From: Chlorella sorokiniana | Taxonomy: Eukaryota > Chlorophyta > Trebouxiophyceae > Chlorellales > Chlorellaceae | DNA: 64,000 nt | Reading direction: 5' to 3' | Assembly (NCBI GenBank): GCA_025917655.1 | Contig: CP084614.1 | Location: 1,426,001 to 1,490,000 of the forward strand | Shown: in pieces, positions 22,150 to 33,108 of the stretch | Numbering within the stretch: position 1 is the first letter of the stretch | Layout: each line of letters starts with the position of its first letter | Program-made: the position numbers and the translations under genes | Notes under the pieces: model-generated | The model's input: the letters and a program-made list of their open reading frames with translations, nothing else | Told to the model about the DNA's origin: nothing | Databases searched by the model: none

Positions 22150-22888
22150 ACAACAGTTGGCTGGCTTCAGAACTGCAAAAGAAGGTGAGGACTAAACCAG
22201 CAGCGGGTCAAAGCCCAGCGTGACAGTAGCTGGCAACTCGGCGCGCAGACGCTACGTGAAGCAACAAGCAGGGCAACAGTTGGCGTCGACCTGATCCTTG
22301 CCTGCGAAGGGGTGACCACCACCGAAAATCTCCTGTCCTGAGGGCAGCCTGCTAGGATTGAGAGGCAAGCGCACCAAGCCAGACATGGTGCTGCTCGAAC
22401 GTGCAAGGGTTGGGCAGCGGCGGCGCTAGTCGGAAGGCGCTTGCAAGCGTGGGGATGCCGCCATCCAGGGGAAGCAGTTTGGCAAAATTGCGGTCAAAGG
22501 AGGCAGAGTCAGGCGCGCCTACCGCCTGGCACGGCAGCGGCACGGGCTGTCGTGAGGTTCGACGGGGTTCGACGGCACTTGCAGGACAGCGTGGGTGCTG
22601 AGCGGCCGATTACAGACTATGCTGATTCAAAGCCGGCCGTCGGCAGGACCCTCGAGCAGAAAATGGTACCTGATGCCAGCTCAGGCAGGAATGGCAGGAA
22701 GGAGTCACGGCGTCATGCGGCTGCCGTCGCGCTCGCTGCCCCACAGCAGCTGCGCAGTGCCTGGGCAGGCCTGCACGTCGCGCTCCCGTGCTTGGGAGCG
22801 CACCCTCAGCAGGGCCTCGGGGGCGCTTGCGCCTCAGGCCTGAAGCGCAAGCGCCCTCAAGGCCCCCCACCCCGCTGCCTCCACCCTC
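22150..22888. other. Intergenic region upstream of the orphan gene, downstream of BPG2
   Basis: About 740 bp without a gene I can support. It presumably carries the orphan gene's promoter on its left and the BPG2 transcription end on its right, plus the 36-bp palindrome at 22821-22856. Confidence 0.45.
22821..22856. repeat. 36-bp near-perfect palindrome with no spacer
   Basis: Two 18-base arms, GGGCGCTTGCGCCTCAGG and CCTGAAGCGCAAGCGCCC, are reverse complements except at one position and meet with no loop bases between them. It lies about 90 bp past the BPG2 stop and about 55 bp past its TGTAA. Confidence 0.9.
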
Positions 22889-22960
22889 TGTTTGCTGCCA
22901 AACCCGCAGTTTACATGAGAAGCGTCAATCGCCGCAGCAGCGTGCCTATCCTGACGCAGA
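22889..22960. repeat. BPG2 stop-codon/3' UTR segment present in two copies (copy B)
   Basis: Partner of 21160-21230. This copy spans the last codons and stop of BPG2 (22946-22948) and its TGTAA signal. Confidence 0.7.
22911..22915 (-). terminator. TGTAA polyadenylation signal, BPG2
   Basis: TGTAA in minus-strand sense about 31 bp past the BPG2 stop. Confidence 0.6.
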
Positions 22961-25900
22961 CGCCTCGCGGCCCGTCTGCCGATCGCGGCGCTTCTGCTGC
23001 TTGCCCGTGTGCTGCTGCTTCTTGGCCGCCTTGAACTGCTTGGCCTCCTCCTCCCGCCGGTTCCTGCCTGCATCGGTGAGCGCCACGCCAAAGCCGGGCC
23101 GCTCCAGGTCCCTGGCCAAGTCTGGGACGAGCGCGTCGTGGGTGGTGATGGCCACGCCCGGCGGCGCCCACACCCGCAGCGCCGCCTCGCCGCTCACGCC
23201 GACCCCCACCCAGCCCAGGCCTGCAGCACAAGGCTCAGCGGCAGTGAGTAGGCAGATGGGAGGGGGTTGTGCAGCTGTCACCAATCACCAGGGAGCGCCC
23301 TCCCATGCGCTGCGCAGCATGTCCACGGGCCCCCACCTGCAATGGCCACGTCGGTGCTGCTGCCCTTCCACGTGTCGCCCGCCACGGAAACCTCGGTTGG
23401 CTGCAGCGCGGGAAGGCCTCCATGCGCTCCTCGCCGCCCAGCGGCGGCGTCAGCTTGCTGCCCGCGTGCATGCGGTACCTGGCGCAGGCGCGAGAGGGCG
23501 CACAGGAAGGCCATGAGGCACCCCTGCCGGCAAGACCAGGCGGTGACAGCGCCGACAGGGAGCAGAAGCCCAGCAGCTGTGCCACCACGGCAGGCCAGCC
23601 TCACCGCTCCTCCGCCGTCTCCGTCTTGCCCAGGTGGCACACGATTTCGTCGCTGGCGAAGACGGTGAGGTAGAGGGTGGCCCCCGGGCAGCCCAGCACG
23701 TCCAGCCGCGCCAGGCCGCCAACCGCCACGCTCTGCCCCACACCCAAGCGGAAGGTGCGCGGCTTGAGCGGCCGCCGCGGCAGCACCATGCGCATTTCGT
23801 CCGCGCTGAGGTGCGTCGCCAGCTGGTGCGCGTGTGGCACGCCGGGTGTGTCCAGCATCTTGCACCCTTTGGGCAGCAGCCCCGAGACACGCAGCGTGCC
23901 TGCGCGCGGCGGCGGCAAAGCGAGTATCAGCGGCGCTGCACGGCCGGTGCCCGCGCAGGAAAGAAGCGGCGCACGGCTGCCGTAGCTAGCGGGGCAGGGG
24001 CACATGCCTCTGCCAGTGCAAGGCTGGACGCTGCCCCGCCTCACCCAGCGTGGTGCCCGGCAGCGGCGCGGTGGTCACGTCCTTTCGCGTGGCAGCCGTG
24101 CCGCCGCCCGCATGGCATTGATCAGCGAGCTCTTGCCCGCGTTCTGCGCGCGCATGGAGGCAGGGGCGGGTGCGTCAGCTGGAGCGCAGGGCAGCGAGCG
24201 CATCACGCTGGCAGCTACGGCTTGCCTCAGACGCAGGGAATGCATTGCAGAGCTTGCAATGCGGGCAAGGATGCTTTCCACCCCCATGAGCTCCCTATCC
24301 CAGCAGCCTCACCTGAGCGCCCACCACCCACACGTCTCCGCGCACGCCCACCGCCGCCTGCAGGTCTGCCAGCAGCTCCCGCACGCCGCGCTGCTTGGTG
24401 CTGCTCACAATGTGCACCGCGCTGGGGCGCGGCAGCCCGCCCTGCGCCATGCGCTTGCGCACCCAACGCTCCAGCCGCGCGGGGTGACCTGGCGGGGCAG
24501 CAGGTCGGCCTTGTTCACCGCCACCAGGAGGCGGAAGCCCAGGGGCAGCGAGCGAGATGCGTCCATGGGAGCCTGGCGCAGGTCGGGGGCAGCAGGCTGC
24601 GGATGGCGGCGCGAGGGAGCGAGCCATCGAAATCTGTGCGGGGGTGGGTGGGGTAGGGAGGCTTGAAGGCAGCACTCAGCAGCACCCCAGCACTGGCTGT
24701 GCAAGCCTGCCCTCCTGAATCGATGGCAGCCAGAACAAACACACAAACCAGTTCTGCGAAATGTGCTCATGCCAGCCCTCAGCAAGGTTTATTCTGCCCA
24801 CAAACCAAGTCCCACCTGCCACATCCACCACGCACAGCACCACGGAGCGCCGGAACTTCTGCAGCTGGATCTTGCGCCCCACCTTGCGCTCAAAGTCAAA
24901 CTCCGGCAGGTCGGCCTCGGCGGCGTTCTTGACCGCCCTACGGGCGGCGGCGCAAGCGGCACAAAGTGCAACAAAGTAAAGAGGGCGCCTCTGCAGACTC
25001 CGGAGCCAACAGGCTGATCGATCGTGTGCGAACGATTCACACCGAGCCGCCAGCAGGCGCCCTGCCTGTCTGCGAAGCGTCCCGCCTTGCCCAGCTCGCA
25101 GCAACTCACCCGTAGTGGCGCAGGGAGTAGCAGCGCGCGCAGAGCACGGAGGCCTCCGGGCCCTGCCCCTGCTCCTGCTCGGCGTAGGAGGCCACCTCGA
25201 CGCGCGGCTTGGACCCCCCAGCCAGCCCTCCACCATGGCGTCAAAGGCGGCCCACTTGGCCTCCTCCTCGGGGTCTCGCCCAGAGGTGCTAGCCTGCCCC
25301 GCCTCCCCTTCATCCTTGTAGGCCTGCGGCGCTGGGGGGCAGAGGGCAGCCAGCAGCGCCAGCGGCCGGTGAGGCGGCAAAAGGGCATGGTGCCGGGCCT
25401 GTGAGATGTATGACCCGTCAGCCAAGCGAAGCCTTGCGGCCGCTCCCCACCTCTGGCCCTACGTCGTCAAACACCAGCTCGCCGTCGTCCTCCTCAAAGC
25501 CGTCTGGGTCATCCCCCGCCGCCAGGCGCTCCAGCAGCCGCTTGGGCACCTGGAAGTAGCTGCTCACGGGGAGGGCGGGGGAGGGGCATGCACACGGTGG
25601 CAAAAACAAAATGGGCTTTTCGCACAGCTCCGAGACAAGAATGTTTTGGCAGGCAGCTGCAAGCCACCCCTGTGCAAGCCCAGCTCTGGCAAAACGGGTC
25701 GGCGAGCAGCGGGCCAGGCGCACCCCGGCGACTCAGGGTCCTCCTGCTGCAGGTCCACGCCGCAGCCAGAGCAGTGAGTGGGCAGCTGCAAGTCCGCCTC
25801 AACCTCTGACAGGCCCCCGCTGCCGCTGCCTGCACGAGCCCTGTCCACGGTCGAGCAGGAGAGGGCGCGGCGGGCAGGCCAGCGCGGTGCGGCCGCCCAC

Positions 25901-26028
25901 GGCGAGCCTGCAGCCACCCCACGTGCAGCCCTGTGCACGGCGGTGCAGCTCGCTCCTGCATGCCGTCCGCTTCTAATACCACCAAGCCTACAGGCTATGC
26001 GTTGCAAACTGCTGGCTATGCGCTGCAT
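22946..26028 (-). CDS. BPG2: BPG2/YqeH-type circularly permuted GTPase, plastid
   Basis: This GTPase belongs to the family needed for chloroplast rRNA processing and ribosome assembly. The order of motifs shows circular permutation. After an Arg/Ala-rich transit-like N-terminus from the ATG at 26028 comes a CxxC pair (THCSGCGVDLQQEDPESPG, about 25770) with a second pair, VLCARCYSLRHYG (about 25130). G4 (VAVNKADLLP, about 24510) and G5-region IVSSTKQRGV (about 24400) precede G1 (NAGKSSLINAM, about 24130) and G3 (CKMLDTPGVPHAHQ, about 23850). A C-terminal domain (THDALVPDLARDLERPGFGV) and a basic tail end at 22946. One frame break at the run 25214-25219 (WLGG then SKPRVEVASY) fits a missing G. 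The gene shares its upstream region with PCNA. Confidence 0.88.
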
Positions 26029-26620
26029 GTTGTGAGTACCGAGCCAATGCTGCTGCTGTCGTCGAAGGCTGTAAAATGGATTACAAGAGGGTAAATATGA
26101 CATGCATTGGGGCAAAAGTGTTGAATCCGGGCGGTGCAACTTGACTGGGGCTTCTCGAGCAAAGCATGCGTCGCATGCCCGCTCGTCACAGGCTTCTTTG
26201 TGGACCGCATTACTTGAAATTGTCCTCTTCAATGCTGGGAGACACACGGATCGCTTGCACCTGCAATAACTTGTTTTGCGAGGAAGTTTTCAGTCGCAGT
26301 TTGCTGAGGTCCCGGCGCAGCCACGCCTGAAGGCTTGCCCAGTTGTTGCCTTCAAGCAGGAGACACAGGCAAGTTCCCAAGGTTGCCTGCGTCAGTGCCT
26401 TGTCTGCGAGTGTGATCGGGGCCCCCTGCCTGCGACACCCGGTGTCGCCTGCGCCTTGCAACAGCTTATCACGAAGCTTTCCTCCGAGATCCCGCCCTGA
26501 AAGTGCCGCATTAAGGGGGTTGGACGCGCACTACCGGCGCCGGGCGCTGCCGCTGCATACTGTACGTCCTTCCCGTTTGCTTGCTGCTGCAGGCCTGGCG
26601 CTTGAGGGGCGCTTGGCACG
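26029..26620. promoter_or_regulatory. Divergent promoter region BPG2/PCNA
   Basis: 592 bp between start codons, lower in GC over its BPG2 half. TCCCGCC at 26490-26496 resembles an E2F core, which commonly controls PCNA in plants and animals; 7 bases is weak evidence. The rest shows no recognisable element. Confidence 0.4.
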
Positions 26621-28228
26621 ATGTTTGAGGCACAGCTGCTGCACGGCAACCTGCTGAAGCAGGCAAGCTGGGCAGCGGCGCCGCCGTGGTTTCCGCATCC
26701 TGCGGCCTCCCAGGCTGACTGGGGTGGGCCCGCTTCACGTGGGCACCGCAGGTGCTGGAGGCGACCAGGGAGCTGATAACGGAGGCCAACTTCGAGGTCA
26801 GCGGCAGCGGTCTCAGCCTGCAGGCGATGGACAGCAGCCACGTGAGCTTGGTGGCGCTGAGCCTGCGCGCCGACGGCTTCCAGCACTACCGCGCCGACCG
26901 CTCCTTCTCCATGGGCATGAACCTGAACAACATGGCCAAGATGCTCAAGTGCTGCGCCAAGGACGACAGCGTGACCATCAAGGCGGAGGAGGGCAGCGAC
27001 GTGGTGAACTTCCTGTTTGAGAGCCAGGGTGGGTGAGGCGCGGGCCGGGCGGGCAGTGGCCGTGTGGGCCGCCGCGCCGCCGCCTGGACCCCAGCCGCGC
27101 GCCCGCCTCGGCCTCTCCATGACCTCCTCATGGCAGTGGCAGCGTGCGCTTGCTGGCGGCAGTACACCTTGGGGCAGTGCTGGCCGGTGCTCGCTTGGCA
27201 GCACGACCGGTTGTTTGGGGGTGTGCAGATCGTTGTTGCCCCCGGTGTCCCCCGCTGCAGGCCAGGGGCGCGTCAGCGAGTTTGAGCTGAAGCTGATGGA
27301 CATCACCAGCGAGAACCTGGGCATACCGGAAACCGAGTACAGCGCCACGGTGGGTGGCGCGTGGCTCGCTTGCGCGCATATGTGTAGGGGTGGGGGGGCG
27401 CGGGCAGTCGTGGCGCATGCATGCTGCATTGCGGCTGCATGTGAATGGCGCTTGTTCCTGGTATCAGAAACAATTGCGTGTGGCGCAGGTGCAAATGCCC
27501 AGCGCCGAGTTCCAGCGGATAACCAAGGACCTGACCAGCATCGGCGACACCGGTGCGTGCCCCCCCCGCCTGCCTGCCCCGGCTGCTGGCTCGGGCTGCA
27601 CCCGGCACGCACCGCCTCAAGCCCTGCTGGCCCCTTTGCCGTGCAGTGGAGATCACGGTGAACAAGGAGGGCATCCGTTTCTCCGCCAGCGGCGACATCG
27701 GCACCGCCAACATCGTGTGCCGACAAAACCTGCATGCGGACAAGGAGGTGGGTGGGGCCCGGCAGGCGCTCCCAGCTGTTGCACCCGTGTGACGGTGGGA
27801 GCTGCGTTACGCTGCACCGACGCCGCTGCTCGCCTCGTCCTGGTGCGCCGCAGGAGGAGCGCACCCTGATCGACCTGAACGAGCCCGTCAGCCTCACGTT
27901 CGCCCTGCGCTACCTCAACTCCTTCACAAAGGCCACCACGCTGTCGCCCGTCGTGGTGGGCCGCCGCACGCTCAGGGCTGCACCCGCCCCGTGCCTGCCG
28001 TCGCATAGAATGGCCCAGACACCTTGCTCCGCCCCTGCACGCGGCCCCCCCCCCCCCTCCCCCATCTGCTCACTCGGCACCGGTGCTGCGGTCACGCCCG
28101 CCCCGCCGCAGGCCCTGAAGCTGTCCAAGGAGCTGCCTGTGGTGGTGGAGTACCGCGTGGCAGACTTTGGGTACGTGCGGTACTACCTGGCGCCCAAGAT
28201 AGAGGACGAGGAGATGGAGGGGGAGTGA
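26621..28228 (+). CDS. PCNA: Proliferating cell nuclear antigen, DNA sliding clamp
   Basis: PCNA forms the trimeric ring that tethers DNA polymerase delta and repair factors. Seven exons (26621-26662, 26752-27028, 27261-27349, 27489-27552, 27647-27747, 27854-27955, 28112-28228) add up to 792 bases and 263 aa, the usual length, with all phases matching and no frame break. Hallmarks are [30 protein letters not shown] (about residue 40), [17 protein letters not shown] (domain linker region), [20 protein letters not shown] (about 210-230) and the C-terminal [11 protein letters not shown], which carries the client-binding residues. Intron 1 has a GC donor (CAG followed by GCAAGC) and an AG acceptor; the other introns start with GT. 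Confidence 0.97.
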
Positions 28229-28523
28229 GGGGGAGGGGGAGCATGCCCCAGGCAGCTTTAGGACCGCAAGGCAGCTCACACTTCTGCGCATCATGTAGGT
28301 TAGGGCGCATTCCCTGTTCAGCATTGATTGACCGAGCCGCAGCCTGTGCTCACAGCGGACTTTACTTCCATCTTTTAAGGGTGCAACTGGCAATCAGTGG
28401 GCAAGCAGAAGAGGCAAGCAGAAGGCTGGACCTCAATCTGATGATAGAGCGGGGAGAGCAGCAGCAGGAGGCAGAGGGGTGATACAAGGCAGCGTGGCCC
28501 GGCACGCCCCGTGGCGCGACAGC

Positions 28524-31500
28524 TCAGCCGCTGAGGTCTGGCCCTGCGTGGACCAGCTGCTGCACCTCTTCGGGGGTCATGTGCCGCGTGTAGCCCTGCA
28601 AGGTGGGGAGGCCACGGCATGGAAGCCAGCTGTCGACAGCCCTTGCGTCGTGCACGCATTCCTCGCACACTCAGCCCTGAGGCAACACCCCGCCCCTGCG
28701 CGCTTGCCTGGAACTTTTTGAAGTTGGCCACAAACATGCCCGCCAGCAGGCGCAGCTGCTGCTGGTACGCCCCCCGTCCTCCCACGTCCTGCTGGGCAGC
28801 AGCAGCTCGCGCGGCACGCCGGGGCAGGCCAGCGGCACCCGCAGGTTGAACACCGGCAGCAGCTGGCAGGGAGCGGCGTCCAGCTCGCCTGCAGGCAGCG
28901 GGAGGGACGGGAGCTGAGCAGGCAGGGCGGCGGCTCGCGGGCGAGCGGCGCCATGGATCAGGCCACAGGCTGCTGCCGCTGCCCACCAGACTGGATGGCG
29001 GCGACGATGGCTTTCGTGTGCTCCAGCTCCATGCGCCGCCCCACGCCATACCTGCGCATGCCCGGCCGGGACGCTTGCAGGCGATTTACTGCGGAGCGCT
29101 TGCAGCAGGTCCATGCACTGCTGCGCAGCATGCGAGCACGGGGCTGGTCGCGCCTGCGCGGCTGCGGCCCACCTGCCGCCCGTCCACCCTGTGTTGACCA
29201 GCCAGGCCTGGGTGCCGTGCTGCTCCAGCTTGGCGCCCAGCATGGCGGCATACTTGAGCTGCGAGGTGGGAGGCCCGGGGGGCCGGGGCATATCCTGCTG
29301 ACCAGGCCGACAGGGAGGCAGGCAGCGGCGGCGCATGCGCATTCTCCCTCCCGCGCGCCCTCACCCCCTCCCATGCGCCCTCCCCCGCGCCGCCCACCGG
29401 GTGCCAGACCAGGGAGGTGGAGGTGTAGCAGGGGGAGAAGGTGGCCTCCGGCTGCGAGATGCCCTGCTCCGTGCCCGCCGCCTTGGCCGTGTAGCCGCTC
29501 ACAAAGTAGTAGAGGGCCTGGGCGGCGCCCAGCCGGCTGACCGGCGGCAGCACGCCAAACAGGTCGCAGCAGAGGAACACCGCGTGGCGCGGGTGGCCGC
29601 CCAAGCACGGCACCGCGGCGTTGGCTGTGCAAGGGGAAGCGGGGGAGCGGGGAGCATCGACCTGCAGTCAAGCAGCAGCCCTCCTGCAAACCGCCTGCCA
29701 TCCCTCGCAGCGGCCACCACGCCCTCGCATGCCACTGCCTCCTGCCTCCGGCCACCACTCCCCCAACCACCAGCGCCAGCCCTAGAGCCCACCCATGTGC
29801 TCAATGGGGTACGCCGCACGCGTGTTCTCTGTGATGCGCGCCGCCCCCAGTCCACCTCCCTGCTGTCCTCGTCGAAGCACACGTTCTCCAGCACCGCGCC
29901 AAAGCGAATGGCGGCGTGGATGCCCGGCTCGCGCTCCTGCCACACCAGGGCAGCGGGCGCAGCAGGCAGGTGGCGGCAGGGAGAAATGCAGGAGCGAGGG
30001 TGCCGGCGCGGCTGCCAGCGTCCGACGTCCCTCCGCCGCCCAGTTCACAGCCACAAGCCTCGGCTGCCCCGCGCACCGGGCGCTCCCCTGCCTGCCTGCC
30101 TGCCTGCGCCCACCTTGTCCAGCCCGATGACCTTGGCGTAGCACCCGCCCTCAATGCCGAACACGCCGCCCTCTCCCCAGCCCAGGGTGTCGTCGGCCAG
30201 CAGGCGGCGCGCCGGGTCGGTGGAAAAGGTGGTCTTGCCGGTGCCAGACAGGCCAAAGTAGAGGGCGACATCGCCACGGGGCCGACGTTGCAGCCTGCGC
30301 CCAGGCGGCGAGGGGCGGCGACAAGGGGGGTGAACAGGGCGCCTGCACCGACGCAGCTGGCGGTGCGGGCGGCGCGTCCAGGCAGGAAGGCGGCGCAGGG
30401 GCGGGCCCAGGCCGCCTGCCTGCGTTCAGCGGCAGCACGCCGCGCTTGGGCAGCCAGTAGTTCATGAGCGTGAACACGCCCTGCTTCATGTTGCCCGCGT
30501 ACTGGCTGCCGAGGATGACCTGCGTTGCCGGGACGAGGAGGGCGGGTGGCTGAAGGACAAGGCTGGGATGAGTGGGGCTTAGGCTGAGCACAGGCGCCTC
30601 CCCGCCCTGCCCCGCCCTGGGCCCCAGTACACACCATCAACCCGCCCTGGCCCCCAGCGCACACCATCAACCCGCCCTGCCCCCACCGCACGCACCATCT
30701 CCCCGCGCGAAGCTGATGTCAACGGAGGTGGGGAGGTCATGTAGGAGGTGAAGCGGTTGGCGGGGAAGGCGCCCGCGCTGCGTGATGGGGGGGGGGCACA
30801 GTGACTTTAAACAGGCCTCATGGTGCGCGTGTGCGGGGGAGGGGCGTTGGAGCCGGCATGCAAGGCCTCAAAGCCCGGCACTGAAAGCACTCACTCACTT
30901 GAAGATCGTAAAATCCGGGCGCCCAAACTGGCTGGCCAGCTCCTCCTCACTGGGCCTGTGCGCACGGCGGGCGCAGCGTGGCTGGCTTCACAGCGCGCCC
31001 AGCGCAAGCAAGCAGTGCGGCAGGCGCAGGGACCTGCAGCTCTTTCTGCACCTGCAGTCCCGCCCAACCCACCGTATGAGCATGTTGTGGGCAAAGAGGG
31101 CGTGGTAGGGCCTTGCGCAGACTACTCGGATGCGGTACCGTACCGCTGGGTCCCAACACGCGTACCCGTCGCACACTGCAGCGTCGGCGGCGTTGGCGGG
31201 CCAGCCAGGCATGCCGGCGCTCGTCAAATGTGAGCGACAGCAGGACTGCCGGGCAGGCCTGGGCAGCAGCTGACGCGGGTGAGCCTCACGCAGGCAGGCG
31301 GCGGCGCGGAGCACGCGCGGCAGGGGCGGCTGGCGCGGGCGCCCACCATACAGGCGTTCCTGCTGGTTCAGGTAGTCCACGGCCCGCTCGCGGTTGAGCA
31401 TGAAGGTGCTGCACGGGGGAGGGGAGGGCGGTGGGCCGGGGTGGTATGCGGAGACCGCAGCTGCAGCGGCGATGCATAGCAGGCAGCGAGGGGCTGCCCG

Positions 31501-32563
31501 AGATGCGGTATTTCAGGCTTCAACTCCAGGCGGGGCCTCACCGGTCGTCCATCTCGTAGTTGGGGCCGCCCTGCCCCCACCACACATCCTGCTCGCTGCC
31601 CGCCTCCCGCACGATGCGCTTGTCCCGCGGGCTGCGCCCCGTCTTGGCCCCGACACCACCGCCAGCGCGCCCCCCGCCACGATGTGGCTGCTGGGCTCGT
31701 ACTGCAGGGCCTGCTAGCGGGGGAGGGCGGGTTCGCAGGCGGGAGCAGGGAGGAGCCTTGGGGTGTGGAAGCGAGCGCTGCGCTGGGGCGGCGGGCGGCG
31801 CACCCGGGCTCGCCCTGCTGCGCACCTTTCGTACAGCTCGGCGGGGGACAGGTTGTGGTACACCACCACCGGCTTCAGCCCCGCGTCCGACATGGCCTTC
31901 ACAAAGCGGCTGCTCTGGTGCTCCAGCACGCGCGGGCTGCTGGGCGCATACTCCTGCGGCGCGCCCGGATCACGCGCGGCCCCGCCTGCGGGCACGTGGC
32001 GCCACACAACCGCGCAAGTGATCGGCGGCACCCCATGCACGCTGCCGTCCTGCACCAGCCAGCCACCAGCCTGCACCAGCCACCGACGCGTGCAAGCGCT
32101 CGGGCAACACCAAGGCGCCCACCTTGCGTGTGCCGGAGCGCAGCGTCTGCGACAGCGACTGCTCCCGCCGCCCCTCCGCCGCTTCATCCCGCTCCCGCAC
32201 CGCGCGCTGCAGCTGCCGCAGCTCCTCCAAGTCGGCTGCCCGAGGCGGGTGTGCATGATCGCTCACAATCTGCCTGCACGCCAGGGTGCTCAAAAGCATG
32301 CTGGGCAGCGGCGGCGGCGCTAGGCTTGCACAGGGTGCAGCGGCAAAACCGCTGCACTGGTCCCAGCAGCGCAGCGCACCTGATGTCGCTGGCCTGCCTG
32401 TCCAAGCGCAGCTTGGGCAAAGGAGGCCTGCATGCAAGGTCCCAGCAGTCTGACCGTGAATTGACAGTGCTAGGCGACGGCGGGCTGCCGCCGCTGCTGG
32501 GGGCAGCAGGCGACGCCCACTAACATGCTGGCAAGGAAAATCGGTGCACCGCTCACAGTTCAT
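28524..32563 (-). CDS. PCK: Phosphoenolpyruvate carboxykinase (ATP)
   Basis: PEPCK converts oxaloacetate and ATP to PEP, CO2 and ADP in gluconeogenesis. Blocks in order are [20 protein letters not shown] (about 32220), [14 protein letters not shown] (about 31850), [12 protein letters not shown] and [33 protein letters not shown] (about 31370), [40 protein letters not shown] (about 30750), [20 protein letters not shown], the P-loop [18 protein letters not shown] (about 30250), [35 protein letters not shown] (about 29490), [11 protein letters not shown] and a C-terminus at 28524. Frame breaks at G/C runs 28770-28775 and 30701-30704 each need one added base. The start at 32563 is the first ATG whose frame splices in phase to LEELRQL; its leader is weak evidence. 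Confidence 0.9.
30611..30700 (-). repeat. Three tandem 30-bp copies of a 5' splice-site region (PEPCK intron)
   Basis: In PEPCK sense the units read AGATGGTGCGTGCGGTGGGG..., TTGATGGTGTGCGCTGGGGG... and TTGATGGTGTGTACTGGGGC..., each ending CAGGGCGGG. The first holds the real exon end GAGATG and its GTGCGT donor. Confidence 0.9.
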
Positions 32564-33108
32564 CGTTCATATCCGACCACTTGATGCCCCCGCAGCTCGG
32601 CCCCGGCAGCCGAGACAGTGCAGGCGGGGATTGAACCGATAGACCCTTGTGTGAGCTATAGACAGATTGGTATCAATCAAATACGACATGGGAATGCTTT
32701 GCAAATGCGAAATCTTTCGGTTTAGGGTTGAAGAATGAAGTCGAGGCCACCTCAGCTTTTCGGCCATTCCGAGCGGACATCTGCAGCATTGCTCCCCCGT
32801 ACAGCAGCTCGATTCAGAAAGTGTACGTGTCGCTCAAACAAGAGACGCTCCTGTAAGGTGTCACCAGTCAAGCTCTAGGTTTTGCTCTCCGCCCGGTGCG
32901 CCTGCCGCTGCTGACGCTGAAGCCGCACATTCAGACCTTCTGACGGTGTCGCCGCCGGCTGGTGCCTTGACCCTCTTGTGGACGCCCCTCGGCGTGTCCT
33001 CCCGCTGCCGCCGCTTCTTACGACGTTGGCTCGGACGCTCCCTCCCTGCTCGACCTTTGTTCTTCTGCGCCCACCTCTTTGCTTATTACGTAGATCGCAA
33101 GATCAGGC
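32564..33108. promoter_or_regulatory. Divergent promoter region PEPCK/SP1, with a telo-box-like site
   Basis: 545 bp between start codons with an AT-rich core (about 32640-32730). GTTTAGGGTT at 32720-32729 matches the plant telo-box core in reverse. A run with partial tRNA-like A and B boxes at about 32630-32665 (minus strand) was judged not to be a tRNA. Confidence 0.4.

Noticed and set aside
32620-32670. A minus-strand stretch with TAGCTCA and GGTTCAATCC, resembling tRNA A and B boxes
   Set aside because: The boxes are about 20 bases too close for a tRNA, the T-stem does not pair and no acceptor stem forms.
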